The notes: a model not told the origin generated them from the sequence alone. 64,000 bases of DNA from Aeromonas veronii (GCA_041319085.1 CP101033.1:3374501-3438500), one strand, 5' to 3'. Shown: positions 18,811 to 29,925, numbered from the stretch's first letter. Numbers and translations: made by a program.

Positions 18811-21246
18811 ATGACAAAATGGACACTGGGGTGCCGCTATCCCATCGCCCTGACTATCAGCCTGGCCCCCGCACTCACCTCTATGATGGTGCAGGCGGCC
18901 CCGTTCGAAGCGCCGCCAGCCACCGGCATTCTCGATAGTCTCTGCTATGACTATGTTCCCAAGATAGAGAAGCCTGCATCGGGCCAGGATGCCAACGCGC
19001 AACCGGTCGAGGTTGATGCCGACCGTCTCGAGGCCAAACAGGGCGGCACCGCCGTCTATCAAGGCGACGTCAAGGTTCGTCAGGGGGTTCGCAAGTTTGA
19101 CTCCGACTATGCCCAGCTCGACCAGAAGAGCCGGGATGTCATCGCCATCGGCAACATCTATTACAACGACGGTCAGGTGACCGTCACCAGCGACAAGACC
19201 CTTAAATCGAACCTGGATACCAAGAATTCCGAACTGGAAGAGGGCAAGTATCAGGTGCATGGCTCACCGGTACGCGGCTTTGCCAAACGCGTGGTGATGA
19301 CCAACAACAACCAGAACATCACCATGGAGGGGGCCCAGTACACCACCTGCCCCCCCGGTCAGGAAGTGTGGACCCTCAAGGCGGGCAGCATCGACATCGA
19401 CCAGAAAGAGGTGTTTGGCGAGGCGTGGAACGCCAGCCTCTGGCTCTATGACTACCCGGTGTTCTACTTCCCCTATATCAACTTCCCCATAAAGGATGAG
19501 CGGAAGACCGGCTTGCTCTATCCGGGCTATACCCAGAGTTCCAGTAACGGTCTGGAGATCACCCAGCCCTTCTACTGGAACATTGCCCCCAACTACGATG
19601 CCACCATCACCTCGCGCTTTATGGACAAACGCGGCCTGATGGAGCAGGTGGAGTTCCGCTATATGCCGGACCCCGCCCACGCCGGCACCCTCTACTTTGA
19701 AAATCTGGCGGATGACAAGCAGTACAACGAAACGCCGAGCCTCAACCAGGCCATGTCCAATGGCCACCGCTACCTGATGAACGTCCGTCACGGCTCCGCC
19801 CTGATGGATGGCGCCCTGCGTTTGGGCATCGACTACACCCAGGTGCGGGACAAGGATTACAACTACTTCAACGACTTCAGCCCGCCAGTGGGCACCCAGG
19901 TCGACAGTCAGTTGCAGCAATCCTTTACTGCCGGCTACTACCAGCGCAACTGGAACCTTACCTCCGAGGTGCGCCGCTACCAGATCCTGATTGCGGGTGC
20001 ACAGCTCCCCCACGAGATGCTGCCGCGTATCGACTACAACTACTACCAGCAAGGCAAGTGGTTCGATCTGGCCTGGAACAGCGAGCTGACCAAGTTTGGC
20101 TATGACAGTGGTAACGCTAACGCCCAGCAGGCCGGTGAACGCTATACCTCCACCCGTCTGCATCTGGCACCGACCCTGACCGTGCCGCTGGTGGATGCAC
20201 CGGGTTACTACCTGACCAGTCAGTACAAGCTGATGTTTACCTCCTATAACCAGGAGGTACCCGATAATCTGGTTAGCCAGGACCGCAGCCGCTTCACTGA
20301 TGCAGACAGCAAACAGCTAACCCTGAAAGAGGGCACCATTACCCGCACCCTTCCCTCTTTCCGCCTCAAGGGGGGCCTCAACTTTGATCGCTCGGTTGAC
20401 TGGTATGATGGCAAGGGGACCCAGACCCTGGAGCCCGAGTTCCAGTACCTCTATGTGCCCTATCGGGATCAGAGTGAGATCGGGATCTACGACTCCACCA
20501 CCACCCGTCAGGACTACTACAGCCTGTTCAGCGATCGCCGCTTTGCCGGTCTCGACCGCATCAGCGATGCCAACCGGGTTACCGCTGGCCTGACCAGCCG
20601 GGTCTATGACAATGCGGGTGATGAACGATTGCGTTTGGCGGTAGCCCAAGCCTTTGAAGTGACACCACCCAAGGTGCGTCTCTACCCGTCCGATCCGAAA
20701 AGTACCAACGCCCGCTCGCTGCTCTCGTTTGAGGGGGATGCCCGGATCACCGATGAGTGGTTTGCCCACGCGGGGACCCAGTACGACACCTCCGAGGGGG
20801 AATTTACGGCGGGCAACGGGGCGGTCGAATACCGGGCCGGCAAGCTGACCACCCAGGTCAACTACCGCTACATCAAGGACGGTAATAGAAACTACAACAA
20901 CACAGCGTTGACCGAGGATTTGGACCAGGCGGGTCTGGTGATGATGGCGCCGCTCGCCGATCAGTGGCAGATGTATGGCGGTTACTACCGTGATATCAAG
21001 CAGGATGTGAACATTGACCGCAAGATCGGTGTCAAATACGACTCCTGCTGCTGGAGCATCAACATGAGCCTGGAGTGGCACAACCAGCCAGACAACGTCA
21101 CCCTGAAGCCCACTTCGGAAAAAGTCATTGGTCTGCAGTTTGAAATGAAGGGACTTGGCAGCGTGGGTACCGGTGGCCGCAGTGTCACCATGGATACCGA
21201 GCTGCTGCCCTATGTTCGCCCGTTTAATCTGAAAGGCCAGCAATGA
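18811..21246 (+). CDS. lptD: LPS-assembly protein LptD
   Basis: 811 residues. Signal peptide of about 29 residues, an N-terminal OstA/LptA-like jellyroll (EVDADRLEAKQGGTAVYQGDVKVRQG) and a large beta barrel rich in Tyr/Trp strands. All four conserved cysteines are present: CYDYVPK near the mature N-terminus, TTCPPGQEVW, and the adjacent pair in YDSCCWSI, which form the disulfides needed for function. It inserts LPS into the outer leaflet with LptE. ATG 18811 is used because it begins the signal peptide; the frame is open 28 codons upstream. Confidence 0.97.
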   Translation: MTKWTLGCRYPIALTISLAPALTSMMVQAAPFEAPPATGILDSLCYDYVPKIEKPASGQDANAQPVEVDADRLEAKQGGTAVYQGDVKVRQGVRKFDSDYAQLDQKSRDVIAIGNIYYNDGQVTVTSDKTLKSNLDTKNSELEEGKYQVHGSPVRGFAKRVVMTNNNQNITMEGAQYTTCPPGQEVWTLKAGSIDIDQKEVFGEAWNASLWLYDYPVFYFPYINFPIKDERKTGLLYPGYTQSSSNGLEITQPFYWNIAPNYDATITSRFMDKRGLMEQVEFRYMPDPAHAGTLYFENLADDKQYNETPSLNQAMSNGHRYLMNVRHGSALMDGALRLGIDYTQVRDKDYNYFNDFSPPVGTQVDSQLQQSFTAGYYQRNWNLTSEVRRYQILIAGAQLPHEMLPRIDYNYYQQGKWFDLAWNSELTKFGYDSGNANAQQAGERYTSTRLHLAPTLTVPLVDAPGYYLTSQYKLMFTSYNQEVPDNLVSQDRSRFTDADSKQLTLKEGTITRTLPSFRLKGGLNFDRSVDWYDGKGTQTLEPEFQYLYVPYRDQSEIGIYDSTTTRQDYYSLFSDRRFAGLDRISDANRVTAGLTSRVYDNAGDERLRLAVAQAFEVTPPKVRLYPSDPKSTNARSLLSFEGDARITDEWFAHAGTQYDTSEGEFTAGNGAVEYRAGKLTTQVNYRYIKDGNRNYNNTALTEDLDQAGLVMMAPLADQWQMYGGYYRDIKQDVNIDRKIGVKYDSCCWSINMSLEWHNQPDNVTLKPTSEKVIGLQFEMKGLGSVGTGGRSVTMDTELLPYVRPFNLKGQQ

Positions 21247-21272
21247 TGCTGGCCCAGCCTTGAGAGATGGAT

Positions 21273-22571
21273 ATGAAAAAGACCCTGATTGCCCTGCTGA
21301 CCGCGGGAATGTTCGGCGCCATGAGCCAGGCCGCACTGGCTGCGCCCGAGCTGATGGACAAGGTGCTGGCCGTGGTCAACAAGGACGTGGTGCTGTCCAG
21401 CCAACAGGACGCACTGGTCAACAAGGTAAAACTCTCCGCCCAAGAGAGCGGCCAGTCCCTGCCTGACGACGCCACCCTGCGCAAACAGGCGCTGGATCGT
21501 CTGATCCAGGAGAGCCTGCAACTGCAACTGGCGGATCGCCAGGGGCTGAAGATCAGCGATACCCAGCTGGAACAGGCTATTCAGGGCATCGCCGCCGACA
21601 ACAAGATGACCCTGGATCAGCTGCGCGCCCAGCTCGCCCGTGAAGGGATGACCTATGCCCAGTATCGGGAAGAGGTGCGCCGCGAGATCCTGATGAACGA
21701 GGTGCGCCGCAATCAGGTACGCCGCCGTATCAACATCTCCGAGCAGGAGGTGAAGCAGGTGGTGGAGATCCTGAAGAAACAGGGTCAACAGCAGGATCAA
21801 TACCACGTCGGTCATATCCAGATTGCCCTGCCGGACAACCCCACCGCCGCCCAGCTGGATGCCGCCAAGAGCAAGATCGAGCGCATTCTGGCTGCCCTCA
21901 AGCAAGGTGCCGACTTCCGCAAACTGGCCATTGCCGAGAGTAACGGTCCCAAGGCGCTGGAAGGGGGTGACTGGGGCTGGATGAGCCCGCAAGAGATGCC
22001 CACCCTGATGGCCGAAGCGGTACAGGGAGCCAAGAAGGGCGACATCGTCGGCCCGCTGCGCTCCGGCGCCGGCCTGCACATCGTCAAGGTATTTGACACC
22101 AAGGGTCAGCAGCAGGTGATGCAGACCGAGGTGAAGGCCCGCCACATCCTGATCAAGCCCTCCATCATCCTGAGCGAAGAGAAAGCCAAGGGGATGCTGG
22201 ATGGTATTCTGCACGACATCAAGAGCGGCAAGGCCAACTTCGCCAGCATGGCGGAGAAGTACTCCGAAGATCCGGGCTCTGCGGTGCAGGGTGGCGAACT
22301 GGGCTGGTCTGATCCCAACGTCTATGTGCCGGAGTTCCGTGACATGGTCAACCGCCTGCAACCGGGCCAGATCAGTGCTCCGTTCCGCACCTCTCACGGC
22401 TGGCACATCGTGCAGGTGGAAGATCGCCGCAGCCAGGATGCCACCGACAAGGCTCAGGAGCAGCGCGCCTACCAGCTGATTTACAACCGCCGCTTCGTGG
22501 AAGAGTCCCAGGCGTGGCTGGATGAGCTGCGTGACGAGGCTTACATCCAAATCGAAGGCGCTGGGAGCTGA
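21273..22571 (+). CDS. surA: periplasmic peptidyl-prolyl isomerase/chaperone SurA
   Basis: About 432 residues. Signal peptide [20 protein letters not shown], an N-terminal chaperone module, then two parvulin domains (the second at [15 protein letters not shown] to GELGWSDPN). SurA escorts outer-membrane proteins, LptD among them, to the BAM complex. ATG 21267 (two codons earlier) is the alternative start; spacing from GAGAG favours 21273. It lies 26 nt after lptD, and its stop overlaps the pdxA start by one base. Confidence 0.96.
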   Translation: MKKTLIALLTAGMFGAMSQAALAAPELMDKVLAVVNKDVVLSSQQDALVNKVKLSAQESGQSLPDDATLRKQALDRLIQESLQLQLADRQGLKISDTQLEQAIQGIAADNKMTLDQLRAQLAREGMTYAQYREEVRREILMNEVRRNQVRRRINISEQEVKQVVEILKKQGQQQDQYHVGHIQIALPDNPTAAQLDAAKSKIERILAALKQGADFRKLAIAESNGPKALEGGDWGWMSPQEMPTLMAEAVQGAKKGDIVGPLRSGAGLHIVKVFDTKGQQQVMQTEVKARHILIKPSIILSEEKAKGMLDGILHDIKSGKANFASMAEKYSEDPGSAVQGGELGWSDPNVYVPEFRDMVNRLQPGQISAPFRTSHGWHIVQVEDRRSQDATDKAQEQRAYQLIYNRRFVEESQAWLDELRDEAYIQIEGAGS

Positions 22572-23566
22572 TGAGCTGCCGTCGCCTTGCCGTTACCCCG
22601 GGCGAACCGGCCGGGATCGGTCCGGATCTGGTGCTGCAGATTGCCCAGCAGGATTGGCCCCACCAGTTGGTGGTGATCGCCGATCCGGCGCTGCTGCGCG
22701 AGCGGGCCGCCCTGTTGGGGCTGTCCATCGAGCTTGAGCTCTATGAAGCCGCCGCCCCTGCCCATCCGCAGCGGGCGGGCACCCTGACCGTCTGTCCGAT
22801 CCCCCTCGGCGCCCCCGTGGTGCCGGGCGAGCTCAGCGAAGGCAATGGCGCCTATGTGCTGGCGACCCTGCAGCGCGCCTGCGATGGCAACATGAGCGGC
22901 GAATTTGCCGCCGTGGTGACCGGACCGGTGCACAAGGGGATCATCAATCAGGCCGGGGTCTCGTTCAGCGGCCACACCGAGTTCTTTGCCCAGCAGTCGG
23001 GCACCGCCGATGTGGTGATGATGCTGGCAACCGAGGGGCTGCGGGTCGCGCTGGCGACCACCCATATTCCGCTGGCCTATGTGGCAATGGCCATCACCGA
23101 GGATCGCCTCGGTAAGGTGATCCGGATCCTCAACGAGGATCTCGCCACCAAATTTGGCATCGCCAAACCCCGTATTTACGTCTGCGGCCTCAACCCCCAT
23201 GCCGGGGAAGGTGGCCATCTCGGACGTGAAGAGATTGACGTGATCGAACCCGCTCTGGCCACCCTGCGCCAAGAGGGAATCGATCTGGTCGGCCCCCTGC
23301 CAGCTGACACCCTGTTCCAGGAGAAATACCTCAAGGATGCGGATGCGGTACTCGCCATGTACCACGACCAGGGGCTGCCTGTGCTCAAATACAAGGGCTT
23401 CGGCAGTTCGGTCAATATCACCCTGGGGCTTCCCTTCATCCGCACTTCGGTGGATCACGGCACCGCGCTGGATCTGGCAGGCAAGGGCCTGGCGGATTCG
23501 GGCAGCCTGATCACCGCGATTAACCACGCCATCAAGATGGTAGAGAAAATAAGATATGAGCAGTAA
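22571..23566 (+). CDS. pdxA: 4-hydroxythreonine-4-phosphate dehydrogenase
   Basis: 331 residues. Zn-dependent dehydrogenase of pyridoxal-phosphate synthesis. Metal and substrate motifs [22 protein letters not shown] and [12 protein letters not shown] are all present. TGATG junction with surA and an 11-nt overlap with rsmA show tight coupling in the lptD-surA-pdxA-rsmA-apaGH operon. Confidence 0.97.
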   Translation: MSCRRLAVTPGEPAGIGPDLVLQIAQQDWPHQLVVIADPALLRERAALLGLSIELELYEAAAPAHPQRAGTLTVCPIPLGAPVVPGELSEGNGAYVLATLQRACDGNMSGEFAAVVTGPVHKGIINQAGVSFSGHTEFFAQQSGTADVVMMLATEGLRVALATTHIPLAYVAMAITEDRLGKVIRILNEDLATKFGIAKPRIYVCGLNPHAGEGGHLGREEIDVIEPALATLRQEGIDLVGPLPADTLFQEKYLKDADAVLAMYHDQGLPVLKYKGFGSSVNITLGLPFIRTSVDHGTALDLAGKGLADSGSLITAINHAIKMVEKIRYEQ

Positions 23567-24383
23567 GGTGCAGAGCAATAAGGTGCACATGGGCCACACG
23601 GCCCGTAAGCGTTTCGGTCAGAACTTCTTGCACGACCGCTATGTGATCGACCAGATCGTCGCCGCCATCAACCCGCAGCCGGGTCAGAATCTGGTGGAGA
23701 TCGGTCCGGGTCTGGCCGCGCTGACCGAACCGGTCGCCTCCCAGATGGACAAGATGACCGTGGTCGAACTTGACCGGGACCTGGCCGCTCGCCTGCGCGA
23801 GCACCCGACCCTCAAGGACAAACTGACCGTCATCGAAGCGGATGCCATGCGTTTTGACTTCGGCACTCTGATGGGTGAAGGCAAGCCGCCGCTGCGCATC
23901 TTCGGCAACCTGCCCTACAACATCTCCACCCCGCTCATCTTCCACCTGTGCGAATTTGCCGACCGGGTTGAAGACATGCACTTCATGCTGCAAAAAGAGG
24001 TGGTATTGCGGATGTGTGCCGGCCCGGGCAGCAAGGCCTATGGTCGTCTGAGCGTCATGGTGCAGTACTACTGCCAGGTTGTGCCAGTGCTGGAAGTGGG
24101 CCCGGGCGCCTTCAAACCGGCGCCGAAAGTGGACTCTGCCGTGGTACGCCTGATCCCGCACAAGAACCCGACTCTGGTCGCGAAAGACATGCGCTGCCTG
24201 AGCCGCGTCTGCACCGAGGGCTTTGGCCAGCGTCGCAAGACTATCCGCAACAGCTTCTCCAACTTCATCACCGACGCCCAGCTGACCGAGCTTGGTATCG
24301 ATGGCAACCTGCGCCCGGAGAACCTCTCCCTCGAGCAGTTCGTCATCATCGCCAACTGGCTGGCGGATCAGCAACAGGCCTGA
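23556..24383 (+). CDS. rsmA: 16S rRNA dimethyladenosine transferase RsmA/KsgA
   Basis: 275 residues. Methylates A1518 and A1519 of 16S rRNA. Motifs: [11 protein letters not shown], the SAM site [13 protein letters not shown] and the catalytic NLPYNISTP. The start is ATG 23556; ATG 23589 ([11 protein letters not shown]) with AAGGTG just upstream is a credible alternative and matches the length of shorter homologues. Confidence 0.96.
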   Translation: MSSKVQSNKVHMGHTARKRFGQNFLHDRYVIDQIVAAINPQPGQNLVEIGPGLAALTEPVASQMDKMTVVELDRDLAARLREHPTLKDKLTVIEADAMRFDFGTLMGEGKPPLRIFGNLPYNISTPLIFHLCEFADRVEDMHFMLQKEVVLRMCAGPGSKAYGRLSVMVQYYCQVVPVLEVGPGAFKPAPKVDSAVVRLIPHKNPTLVAKDMRCLSRVCTEGFGQRRKTIRNSFSNFITDAQLTELGIDGNLRPENLSLEQFVIIANWLADQQQA

Positions 24384-24387
24384 TCCT

Positions 24388-24750
24388 GTGGCTCACCCGC
24401 ACCTCGAGATCCGCCCATACCCCGTGTATGTGGCGGGCTCCAAAGACCCTTACCAGTTTCACTATCTGATCGAGATTGAGAATCTGGGGCCCGGCCCGGT
24501 GCAATTGCTGCACCGGCGCTGGCTCATCACCGATGCCAATGGCAAGATGCAGGAAGTGGCAGGCCCGGGGGTGGTCGGGGAACAACCCGTCATTGCCGAA
24601 GGTGAGACTTACCGCTACCAGAGCGGCGTGCCGCTGGCGACCCCGCTAGGGGTGATGGAAGGGAGCTATACCCTGCAAGATGGCTCTGGTCAGCCGTTCG
24701 AGGCGCCCATCGCCCCCTTCACGCTGGCCATCCCCAATATTATCAACTGA
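24388..24750 (+). CDS. apaG: Co2+/Mg2+ efflux protein ApaG
   Basis: 120 residues, fibronectin-III-like fold. The conserved core LGPGPVQLLHRRWLITDANG and EVAGPGVVGEQPVIA matches ApaG; the biochemical function remains poorly defined. The start is GTG 24388, four bases after the rsmA stop, because the ATG-initiated longer frame runs through rsmA. The apaH Shine-Dalgarno overlaps its stop. Confidence 0.93.
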   Translation: MAHPHLEIRPYPVYVAGSKDPYQFHYLIEIENLGPGPVQLLHRRWLITDANGKMQEVAGPGVVGEQPVIAEGETYRYQSGVPLATPLGVMEGSYTLQDGSGQPFEAPIAPFTLAIPNIIN

Positions 24751-24756
24751 GGTTTC

Positions 24757-25578
24757 ATGGCGAACTGTTTTGTCGGTGACATCCAGGGCTGTTACGACGA
24801 CTTGCGCCGTCTGCTGGATCTAGCCGCGTTCGATCCCGATAAAGACGTGCTCTGGCTCTGTGGCGACCTGGTCGCCCGCGGCCCGGACTCCCTCAATACC
24901 CTGCGTTTCGTCAAAGGGCTGGGCAACCGCGCCGTCACCGTGCTCGGCAACCACGACCTGCACCTGCTGGCGGTCGCCGATGGCGTTGCGCCGCTCAAGA
25001 AGAAAGACAAGCTGCAGAGCCTGATGGAGGCGCCGGATCGGGATGAACTGCTGGAATGGCTGCGCCACCGCCCGCTACTGGCCGAGCATCCGGATCTCCC
25101 CATCATGATGGTGCATGCCGGTATCTCCCCGGCGTGGGATGCCCGCACCGCCCGCAACTGCGCCCGCGAGGTAGAGAGCCTGCTGCGCGGCAATCAATAC
25201 CAGTGGCTGCTGCACAACATGTATGGCGATCAGCCCGATGGCTGGCAAGATGATCTGGTCGGGATCGACCGCTACCGCTACATCATCAACACCTTCACCC
25301 GGATGCGCTTCTGCTATTTCGACGGTCGTCTCGACTTCAAATGCAAGAAGGGGCCCAAGGAGTCGACTCCGGGGCTGCGCCCCTGGTTCGAACAGCGCGA
25401 GCACCATGTGGATGACCCCATTCTGGTGTTCGGCCATTGGGCGGCCCTGATGGGCAGCACCGGCAAACAGGACATCAAGGCGCTCGATACCGGCTGCGTA
25501 TGGGGCAACAACCTCACCCTGTGGCGCTATGAAGATGATGCCCTGATCGCCACCCCTTGTCCCGCTTATGCCAAGTGA
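24757..25578 (+). CDS. apaH: bis(5'-nucleosyl)-tetraphosphatase, symmetrical
   Basis: 273 residues. Calcineurin-type phosphoesterase motifs GDIQGCYDDL, GDLVARGPDS and GNHDLHLL. Hydrolyses Ap4A to two ADP and removes Np4 caps from RNA. TGAGG stands 5 nt before the ATG. Last gene of the operon; its 3' terminal ~65 bp are repeated twice more downstream. Confidence 0.97.
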   Translation: MANCFVGDIQGCYDDLRRLLDLAAFDPDKDVLWLCGDLVARGPDSLNTLRFVKGLGNRAVTVLGNHDLHLLAVADGVAPLKKKDKLQSLMEAPDRDELLEWLRHRPLLAEHPDLPIMMVHAGISPAWDARTARNCAREVESLLRGNQYQWLLHNMYGDQPDGWQDDLVGIDRYRYIINTFTRMRFCYFDGRLDFKCKKGPKESTPGLRPWFEQREHHVDDPILVFGHWAALMGSTGKQDIKALDTGCVWGNNLTLWRYEDDALIATPCPAYAK

Positions 25579-25805
25579 CGACAAGAGGCTGCGTCTGAGC
25601 AATCCGCGCCTCACCCTGTGGCGCTATGATGATGACGCCTGATCGCTACCCCTTGTCCCGCTTATGCCAAGTGACGACAAGAGGCTGCGTCTGAGCCATC
25701 AGCGCCTCACCCTGTGGCGCTATGAAGATGATGCCTGATCGCCACCCCTTTCCCCGCAAGCCAAGTGACGACAAGAGGCTGCGTCTGAGCAATCAGCGCC
25801 TCACC
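25512..25805 (+). repeat. tandem triplication of the apaH 3' end
   Basis: Units begin at CCTCACC 25512 (inside apaH), 25609, 25705 and a partial one at 25799, giving periods of 97, 96 and 94 bp. Each unit carries the apaH C-terminal codons (LTLWRYEDDA...) and the sequence GTGACGACAAGAGGCTGCGT past the stop. Copies two and three contain small indels and stop codons. No gene or clear terminator is seen between apaH and panC (25579-25878). Confidence 0.9.
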
Positions 25806-25878
25806 GTATGCGGCTGACCGATGGGATAAGGGGGCCTTGCCTCAGGGATATAAGGGTCGGCCATCAGAACGGCGAGTC

Positions 25879-26739
25879 TTAGCTTTTACTGATGAGGACA
25901 ACGACCCGATTGTCGATAAGGCGGGCCTTGCCAAGATAAGCGGCCATCAGGATCACCAACTGCTCGCTCTGGTCGGTGGCCGCTTCGAGGGTGGCGGCAT
26001 CGACGATGTCGATGGCATCGGTACGGAAACCGGCCTTGTCCAAGCGCTGGCTGGCCTGGGCCACCAAGGAGGGCAGGTGGTGATCGCCCGCTTCGATCTG
26101 CTCGGCGATCCAGTTCATGGTGCGCGCCAGCTCGGGGGCAATAGCTCGCTCGGCAGCAGTCAGGTAGCCGTTGCGCGAAGAGAGCGCCAGCCCGTCTTCG
26201 GCACGCACGGTCGGCACACCGACGATCTCGATGGGCATCGCCATGTCGGCCACCATCTTGCGAATAAGCGCCAACTGCTGGTAATCCTTCTGGCCAAAGC
26301 AGGCCACATCCGGCTGCACCAGATTGAACAGTTTGGTCACCACTGTGCTGACTCCGCGGAAGTGGCCAGGACGCAGCGCCCCCTCCAGCAGAGCGGAAAG
26401 ACCCGGCACCTCGACGAAGGTGTGGCTCGCCAGCCCCTGCGGGTACATGATCTCCGGGGTCGGGGTGAACACCATGTCGACGCCAGCCGCTTCCAGCGCA
26501 GCGCAATCCTGCTCCAGGGTGCGCGGGTAGTTGGCAAGATCCTCGGCCTTGTCGAACTGCATCGGGTTGACGAAGATACTGACCACCACTTTCTCGGCGT
26601 AGCTGTGCGCCTCTTTCACCAGTGTCAGATGACCCTGATGCAGGTTACCCATGGTAGGCACGAATGCGATAGCACGCCCTTCACGGCGCCATTGGCTTAT
26701 CTGCTCACGCAGAGCGACGGGATTATTTACGACCAACAT
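25879..26739 (-). CDS. panC: pantothenate synthetase
   Basis: 286 residues. Joins pantoate and beta-alanine with ATP. Class-I-synthetase-like nucleotide motif [16 protein letters not shown], then FGQKDYQQL and the KMSKS-like LSSRNGYL. Last gene of pcnB-folK-panB-panC; a GC-rich hairpin separates it from panB. Confidence 0.97.
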   Translation of the reverse strand: MLVVNNPVALREQISQWRREGRAIAFVPTMGNLHQGHLTLVKEAHSYAEKVVVSIFVNPMQFDKAEDLANYPRTLEQDCAALEAAGVDMVFTPTPEIMYPQGLASHTFVEVPGLSALLEGALRPGHFRGVSTVVTKLFNLVQPDVACFGQKDYQQLALIRKMVADMAMPIEIVGVPTVRAEDGLALSSRNGYLTAAERAIAPELARTMNWIAEQIEAGDHHLPSLVAQASQRLDKAGFRTDAIDIVDAATLEAATDQSEQLVILMAAYLGKARLIDNRVVVLISKS

Positions 26740-26764
26740 CAGCAGTTCACCTTCCGATAAATCA

Positions 26765-26791
26765 AAAAGAGAGACGGGGGCCGTAGCCCCC
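26765..26791 (-). terminator. hairpin between panB and panC
   Basis: GGGGGC (26776-26781) and GCCCCC (26786-26791) with a 4-nt loop. On the minus strand GTCTCTCTTTTTG follows, so it could act as a partial terminator or attenuator between panB and panC. Confidence 0.5.
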
Positions 26792-26809
26792 TTCGTGCAA
26801 CAGTCAGGT

Positions 26810-27604
26810 TCAGTTGAAGCAGTGCTCCGGGCCAGGGAAGCTCCCCTCGCTCACCTGCTGGACATAGAGGCGGATAGCAGCGCGCACATCGCCGGTCTCG
26901 GCCAGGAAGTTCTTGGTGAACTTGGGCACATAGCCGGAGGTGATGCCGAAGGCGTCGTGCATCACCAGGATCTGGCCGTCGGTCGCAGGACCGGCACCGA
27001 TACCGATCACCGGAATGCGCAGCGCCTTGGTGATACGCTCGGCCAGCGCAGTGGGCACGCACTCAAGCACCAACAACTGGATACCGGCCGCTTGCAGTTC
27101 GAGGGCCTGACGGTAGATATCCTGGGCCTGAAACTCATCGCGCCCCTGCACCTTGAAGCCGCCAAAGACATGGACGGATTGCGGGGTAAGGCCGAGGTGA
27201 CCGCACACCGGCACCCCGTTGCGGGTAAGGTGGCGGATGGAGTCGCAGAGCCAGTCGCCCCCTTCCATCTTCACCATGCGGGCACCGGCCGCCATCAGGC
27301 GGGCGGCGTTCTGGTAAGTCTGCTCCGGCGTGGCGTAGCTCATGAACGGCATGTCGGCGATCACCAGGGCCTTGCTGGCACCGCGCGCCACACAGCGGGT
27401 GTGATAGACCATCTCATCCATGTTGACCGCCAGGGTATCCTGACCCCCTTGCAGCACCATGCCCAGCGAGTCACCGATAAGCAGCACGTGGGCCCCCTCG
27501 TCGTCGAACAGCTTGGCAAAGGTGGCATCATAGGCGGTGATGGCGGTGAACTTTTGACCTTCCTGCTTCATCTTCAGCAGGCTGGCGGTGGTGATCTTGC
27601 TCAT
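26810..27604 (-). CDS. panB: 3-methyl-2-oxobutanoate hydroxymethyltransferase
   Basis: 264 residues, TIM-barrel enzyme for the first committed step of pantothenate synthesis. Motifs: [14 protein letters not shown] (metal binding), [10 protein letters not shown] and [17 protein letters not shown]. Its start overlaps folK by 4 nt (ATGA). Confidence 0.97.
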   Translation of the reverse strand: MSKITTASLLKMKQEGQKFTAITAYDATFAKLFDDEGAHVLLIGDSLGMVLQGGQDTLAVNMDEMVYHTRCVARGASKALVIADMPFMSYATPEQTYQNAARLMAAGARMVKMEGGDWLCDSIRHLTRNGVPVCGHLGLTPQSVHVFGGFKVQGRDEFQAQDIYRQALELQAAGIQLLVLECVPTALAERITKALRIPVIGIGAGPATDGQILVMHDAFGITSGYVPKFTKNFLAETGDVRAAIRLYVQQVSEGSFPGPEHCFN

Positions 27605-28125
27605 AGAGGCTCCTGTACGTCTGCTCGCGGGGCAATGATGGCGAGATCATTGCTCGGGCAGCGGGCAACCAGTCGGGCGAGCGGGGTGCCGCAAGGCAGC
27701 ACCAGAGCAGGCGCAATCTCGGCAAGGGGCAGCAGCACGAACGCCCGCTCCTTCATGCCGTAATGGGGTACGATCAGGCGTTCATGATTGATCACCTGAT
27801 CGCCATAGAGCAGCAGATCGAGATCCAGGGTTCTCGGCCCCCACCGCTCATCTTTGCGCACACGTCCCTGTTCCAGCTCGATTTTTTGTAATTGATCCAG
27901 CAGCGCAAGGGGCGCGAGCCGGGTGTTGAGCCGGGCCACGGCATTGACGTAGTCCGGTTGGTCAGCAGGGCCCATGGGGCGACTGCTGTAAAACGACGAG
28001 GCCTGCACCAGCACAGATTCCGGCAACCGGCCTAAGGCGGCGATGGCGCGACGCGCCTGACCCAACGGGTCAGACAGGTTGGAACCAATGGCGATGAAGA
28101 CCTCGGTCATCACGTCGGTGGTCAC
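27601..28125 (-). CDS. folK: 2-amino-4-hydroxy-6-hydroxymethyldihydropteridine pyrophosphokinase
   Basis: 174 residues. Folate-pathway kinase with [13 protein letters not shown] near the N-terminus and the signature [15 protein letters not shown]. The frame starts at GTG 28125 overlapping the pcnB stop (GTGA); ATG 28110 ([11 protein letters not shown]) fits the family N-terminus equally well. Confidence 0.96.
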   Translation of the reverse strand: MTTDVMTEVFIAIGSNLSDPLGQARRAIAALGRLPESVLVQASSFYSSRPMGPADQPDYVNAVARLNTRLAPLALLDQLQKIELEQGRVRKDERWGPRTLDLDLLLYGDQVINHERLIVPHYGMKERAFVLLPLAEIAPALVLPCGTPLARLVARCPSNDLAIIAPRADVQEPL

Positions 28126-29597
28126 TCGGCCACTTTCGGTTTGCGGCGACGGGGGCGACGACGGTTGCGGCTGTTGCTGCTGCGCTTCTCGCCATCGTTG
28201 CTGCGGGCCTCACCGGCCGGGGCACGCTCACCGCTCGCCGGGCGACGGGTCGCTTCGCGCTGCAGTTGCGGGCGCACATCCGGATTGGAGGCGACATAGC
28301 GCTCCCACCAGCTGGCCAGCTCGCCGAGACCACGCTCGACCCGGTTGCGCAGCAACAGGAAGTCGTACGCCGCGCGGAACTTGGGATGCTCCATGGCGCG
28401 CTCGGGGTGCTTGCCCTGACGGCGGGTCAGACGCTGTTGCAGGGCCCAGATATCGCGGACATCTGTGGTGAAACGGCGGGGAACGGCGATGATCCGCACC
28501 TGATTGTCCAGCACCTCGTTGATCGCCAGCATGAAGGCGTCATACCAGGGCAGGCCGCTCTCGTTCTCCAGCACCCGGCCACGGGCCTCGACACAGCCCC
28601 ACAACAGGGTGGCGTAGAAGAAGGCGGGGCTGACGCGCTTCTCTTCACGGACACGGGTGTCGGTATCGATCAACGCCAACTCGATAAACTGCTCGTAAGG
28701 CGAGTTGCCGTGCGGGGTAAACAGCGCCGCCACTTGCGGGAACAACTGCTGGAACAGGCCGTACTCACGCAGCAACTTGTAGGTCGCCAGACCGTCGCCA
28801 GCCAGGAACAGCTTGAGGGTCTCCTCAAACAGGCGAGCTGCCGGAATATCCTGCAGCAGCGCCGCCAGCTCCCTGATGGGGGCAGCGGTGCGCGGACTGA
28901 TGCTCATGTCCAGCTTGGCGGCGAAGCGCACGGCGCGCAGCATCCGCACCGGATCTTCGCGGTAGCGGGTCTCGGGATCACCGATAAGCTCCAGTTTGCG
29001 CTCGGCCAGATCTTCCAGCCCGCCCTCGAAATCGTGCAGGGTGAAATCTTTGGCGCTGTAGTAGAGAGCGTTGACGGTAAAGTCGCGGCGCTCGGCATCC
29101 TCTTCGATGGTGCCGTAGACGTTGTCGCGCAGCAGCATGCCTTCATCAGATTGGGCCGACACATGTTTGCTGGTATTGACCTGATGGTGGTGACCCCGGA
29201 AGGTGGCCACTTCGATCACGTCACGACCAAAGACAATGTGGGCCAGGCGGAAACGACGGCCAATCAGGCGGCAATTGCTGAACAGCGCCTTGATCTGCTC
29301 CGGCGTCGCATCGGTGGCGATGTCGAAATCCTTGGGCGTCTTCCCGAGCAGCAGATCCCGGACTCCGCCGCCAACCAGGTAGGCCTCATAGCCCCCTTTG
29401 TTCAGGCGATAGAGCACCTTGAGTGCATTCTCGCTGATCTCTTTGCGCGAAATGGGGTGCTGATCACGGCTCAAGGTACGACGTTGACCGGCGACACGGG
29501 CTGGAATGGGGGATTCCACCGACTGCTCGCCGTCTTCCTTGCCGAGCACCTTGCGGCAAAAGTTTGCGATCTGGGAAAAAATGGTACACCTCTTCAT
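28122..29597 (-). CDS. pcnB: poly(A) polymerase I
   Basis: 491 residues. Class II nucleotidyltransferase: [27 protein letters not shown] holds the catalytic Asp pair, followed by the RNA-binding [11 protein letters not shown] and an Arg/Lys-rich C-terminal tail ([15 protein letters not shown]). It adds A-tails that speed RNA decay. The start [14 protein letters not shown] keeps the conserved NFCRKVLG stretch. First gene of the operon; three 89-bp repeats lie upstream. Confidence 0.96.
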   Translation of the reverse strand: MKRCTIFSQIANFCRKVLGKEDGEQSVESPIPARVAGQRRTLSRDQHPISRKEISENALKVLYRLNKGGYEAYLVGGGVRDLLLGKTPKDFDIATDATPEQIKALFSNCRLIGRRFRLAHIVFGRDVIEVATFRGHHHQVNTSKHVSAQSDEGMLLRDNVYGTIEEDAERRDFTVNALYYSAKDFTLHDFEGGLEDLAERKLELIGDPETRYREDPVRMLRAVRFAAKLDMSISPRTAAPIRELAALLQDIPAARLFEETLKLFLAGDGLATYKLLREYGLFQQLFPQVAALFTPHGNSPYEQFIELALIDTDTRVREEKRVSPAFFYATLLWGCVEARGRVLENESGLPWYDAFMLAINEVLDNQVRIIAVPRRFTTDVRDIWALQQRLTRRQGKHPERAMEHPKFRAAYDFLLLRNRVERGLGELASWWERYVASNPDVRPQLQREATRRPASGERAPAGEARSNDGEKRSSNSRNRRRPRRRKPKVAE

Positions 29598-29617
29598 GAC
29601 TTCTAAATTGACGGGAG

Positions 29618-29925
29618 GCCAAAAAATAGCGGCCTATCATAGCTCACGCCTGCACAAATGAAAAACCATGTGGTTACTTCAGCTCATTTGAATCAAACCG
29701 AGCCAAAAAATAACGGTCTACCTGTGCATAGCTCACACCTGACCAAATGAAAAACCATGTGGTTACTTCAGCTCATTTGAATCAAACCGGGCCAAAAAAT
29801 AGCGGTCTACCTGCGCATAGCTCACGCCTGCACAAATGAAAAACCATGTGGTTACTTCAGCTCATTTGAATCAAACCGAGCCAAAAAATAGCGGTCTACC
29901 TGTGCATAGCTCACACCAGACCCCA
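29618..29925. repeat. three 89-bp tandem repeats upstream of pcnB
   Basis: The element AAATGAAAAACCATGTGG recurs at 29656, 29745 and 29834, exactly 89 bp apart, within units that also hold CAGCTCATTTGAATCAAACC and CCAAAAAATA(A/G)CGG. Units are nearly identical, and a partial fourth unit touches the pcnB leader. This fills most of the gap between pcnB and gluQ (29598-29941); no gene is seen. Confidence 0.95.
29636..29664 (-). promoter_or_regulatory. candidate pcnB promoter in the proximal repeat unit
   Basis: On the minus strand TTTTCA (complement 29659-29664), 17-bp spacer, TATGAT (complement 29636-29641). The two upstream copies have TATGCA at the -10, so only the proximal unit keeps a good element. 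Predicted start about 30 nt before the ATG. Confidence 0.45.

Noticed and set aside
18636..18811. Sigma-E promoter upstream of lptD
   Set aside because: Expected from E. coli, but no GAACTT/TCTGA pair with proper spacing is visible.
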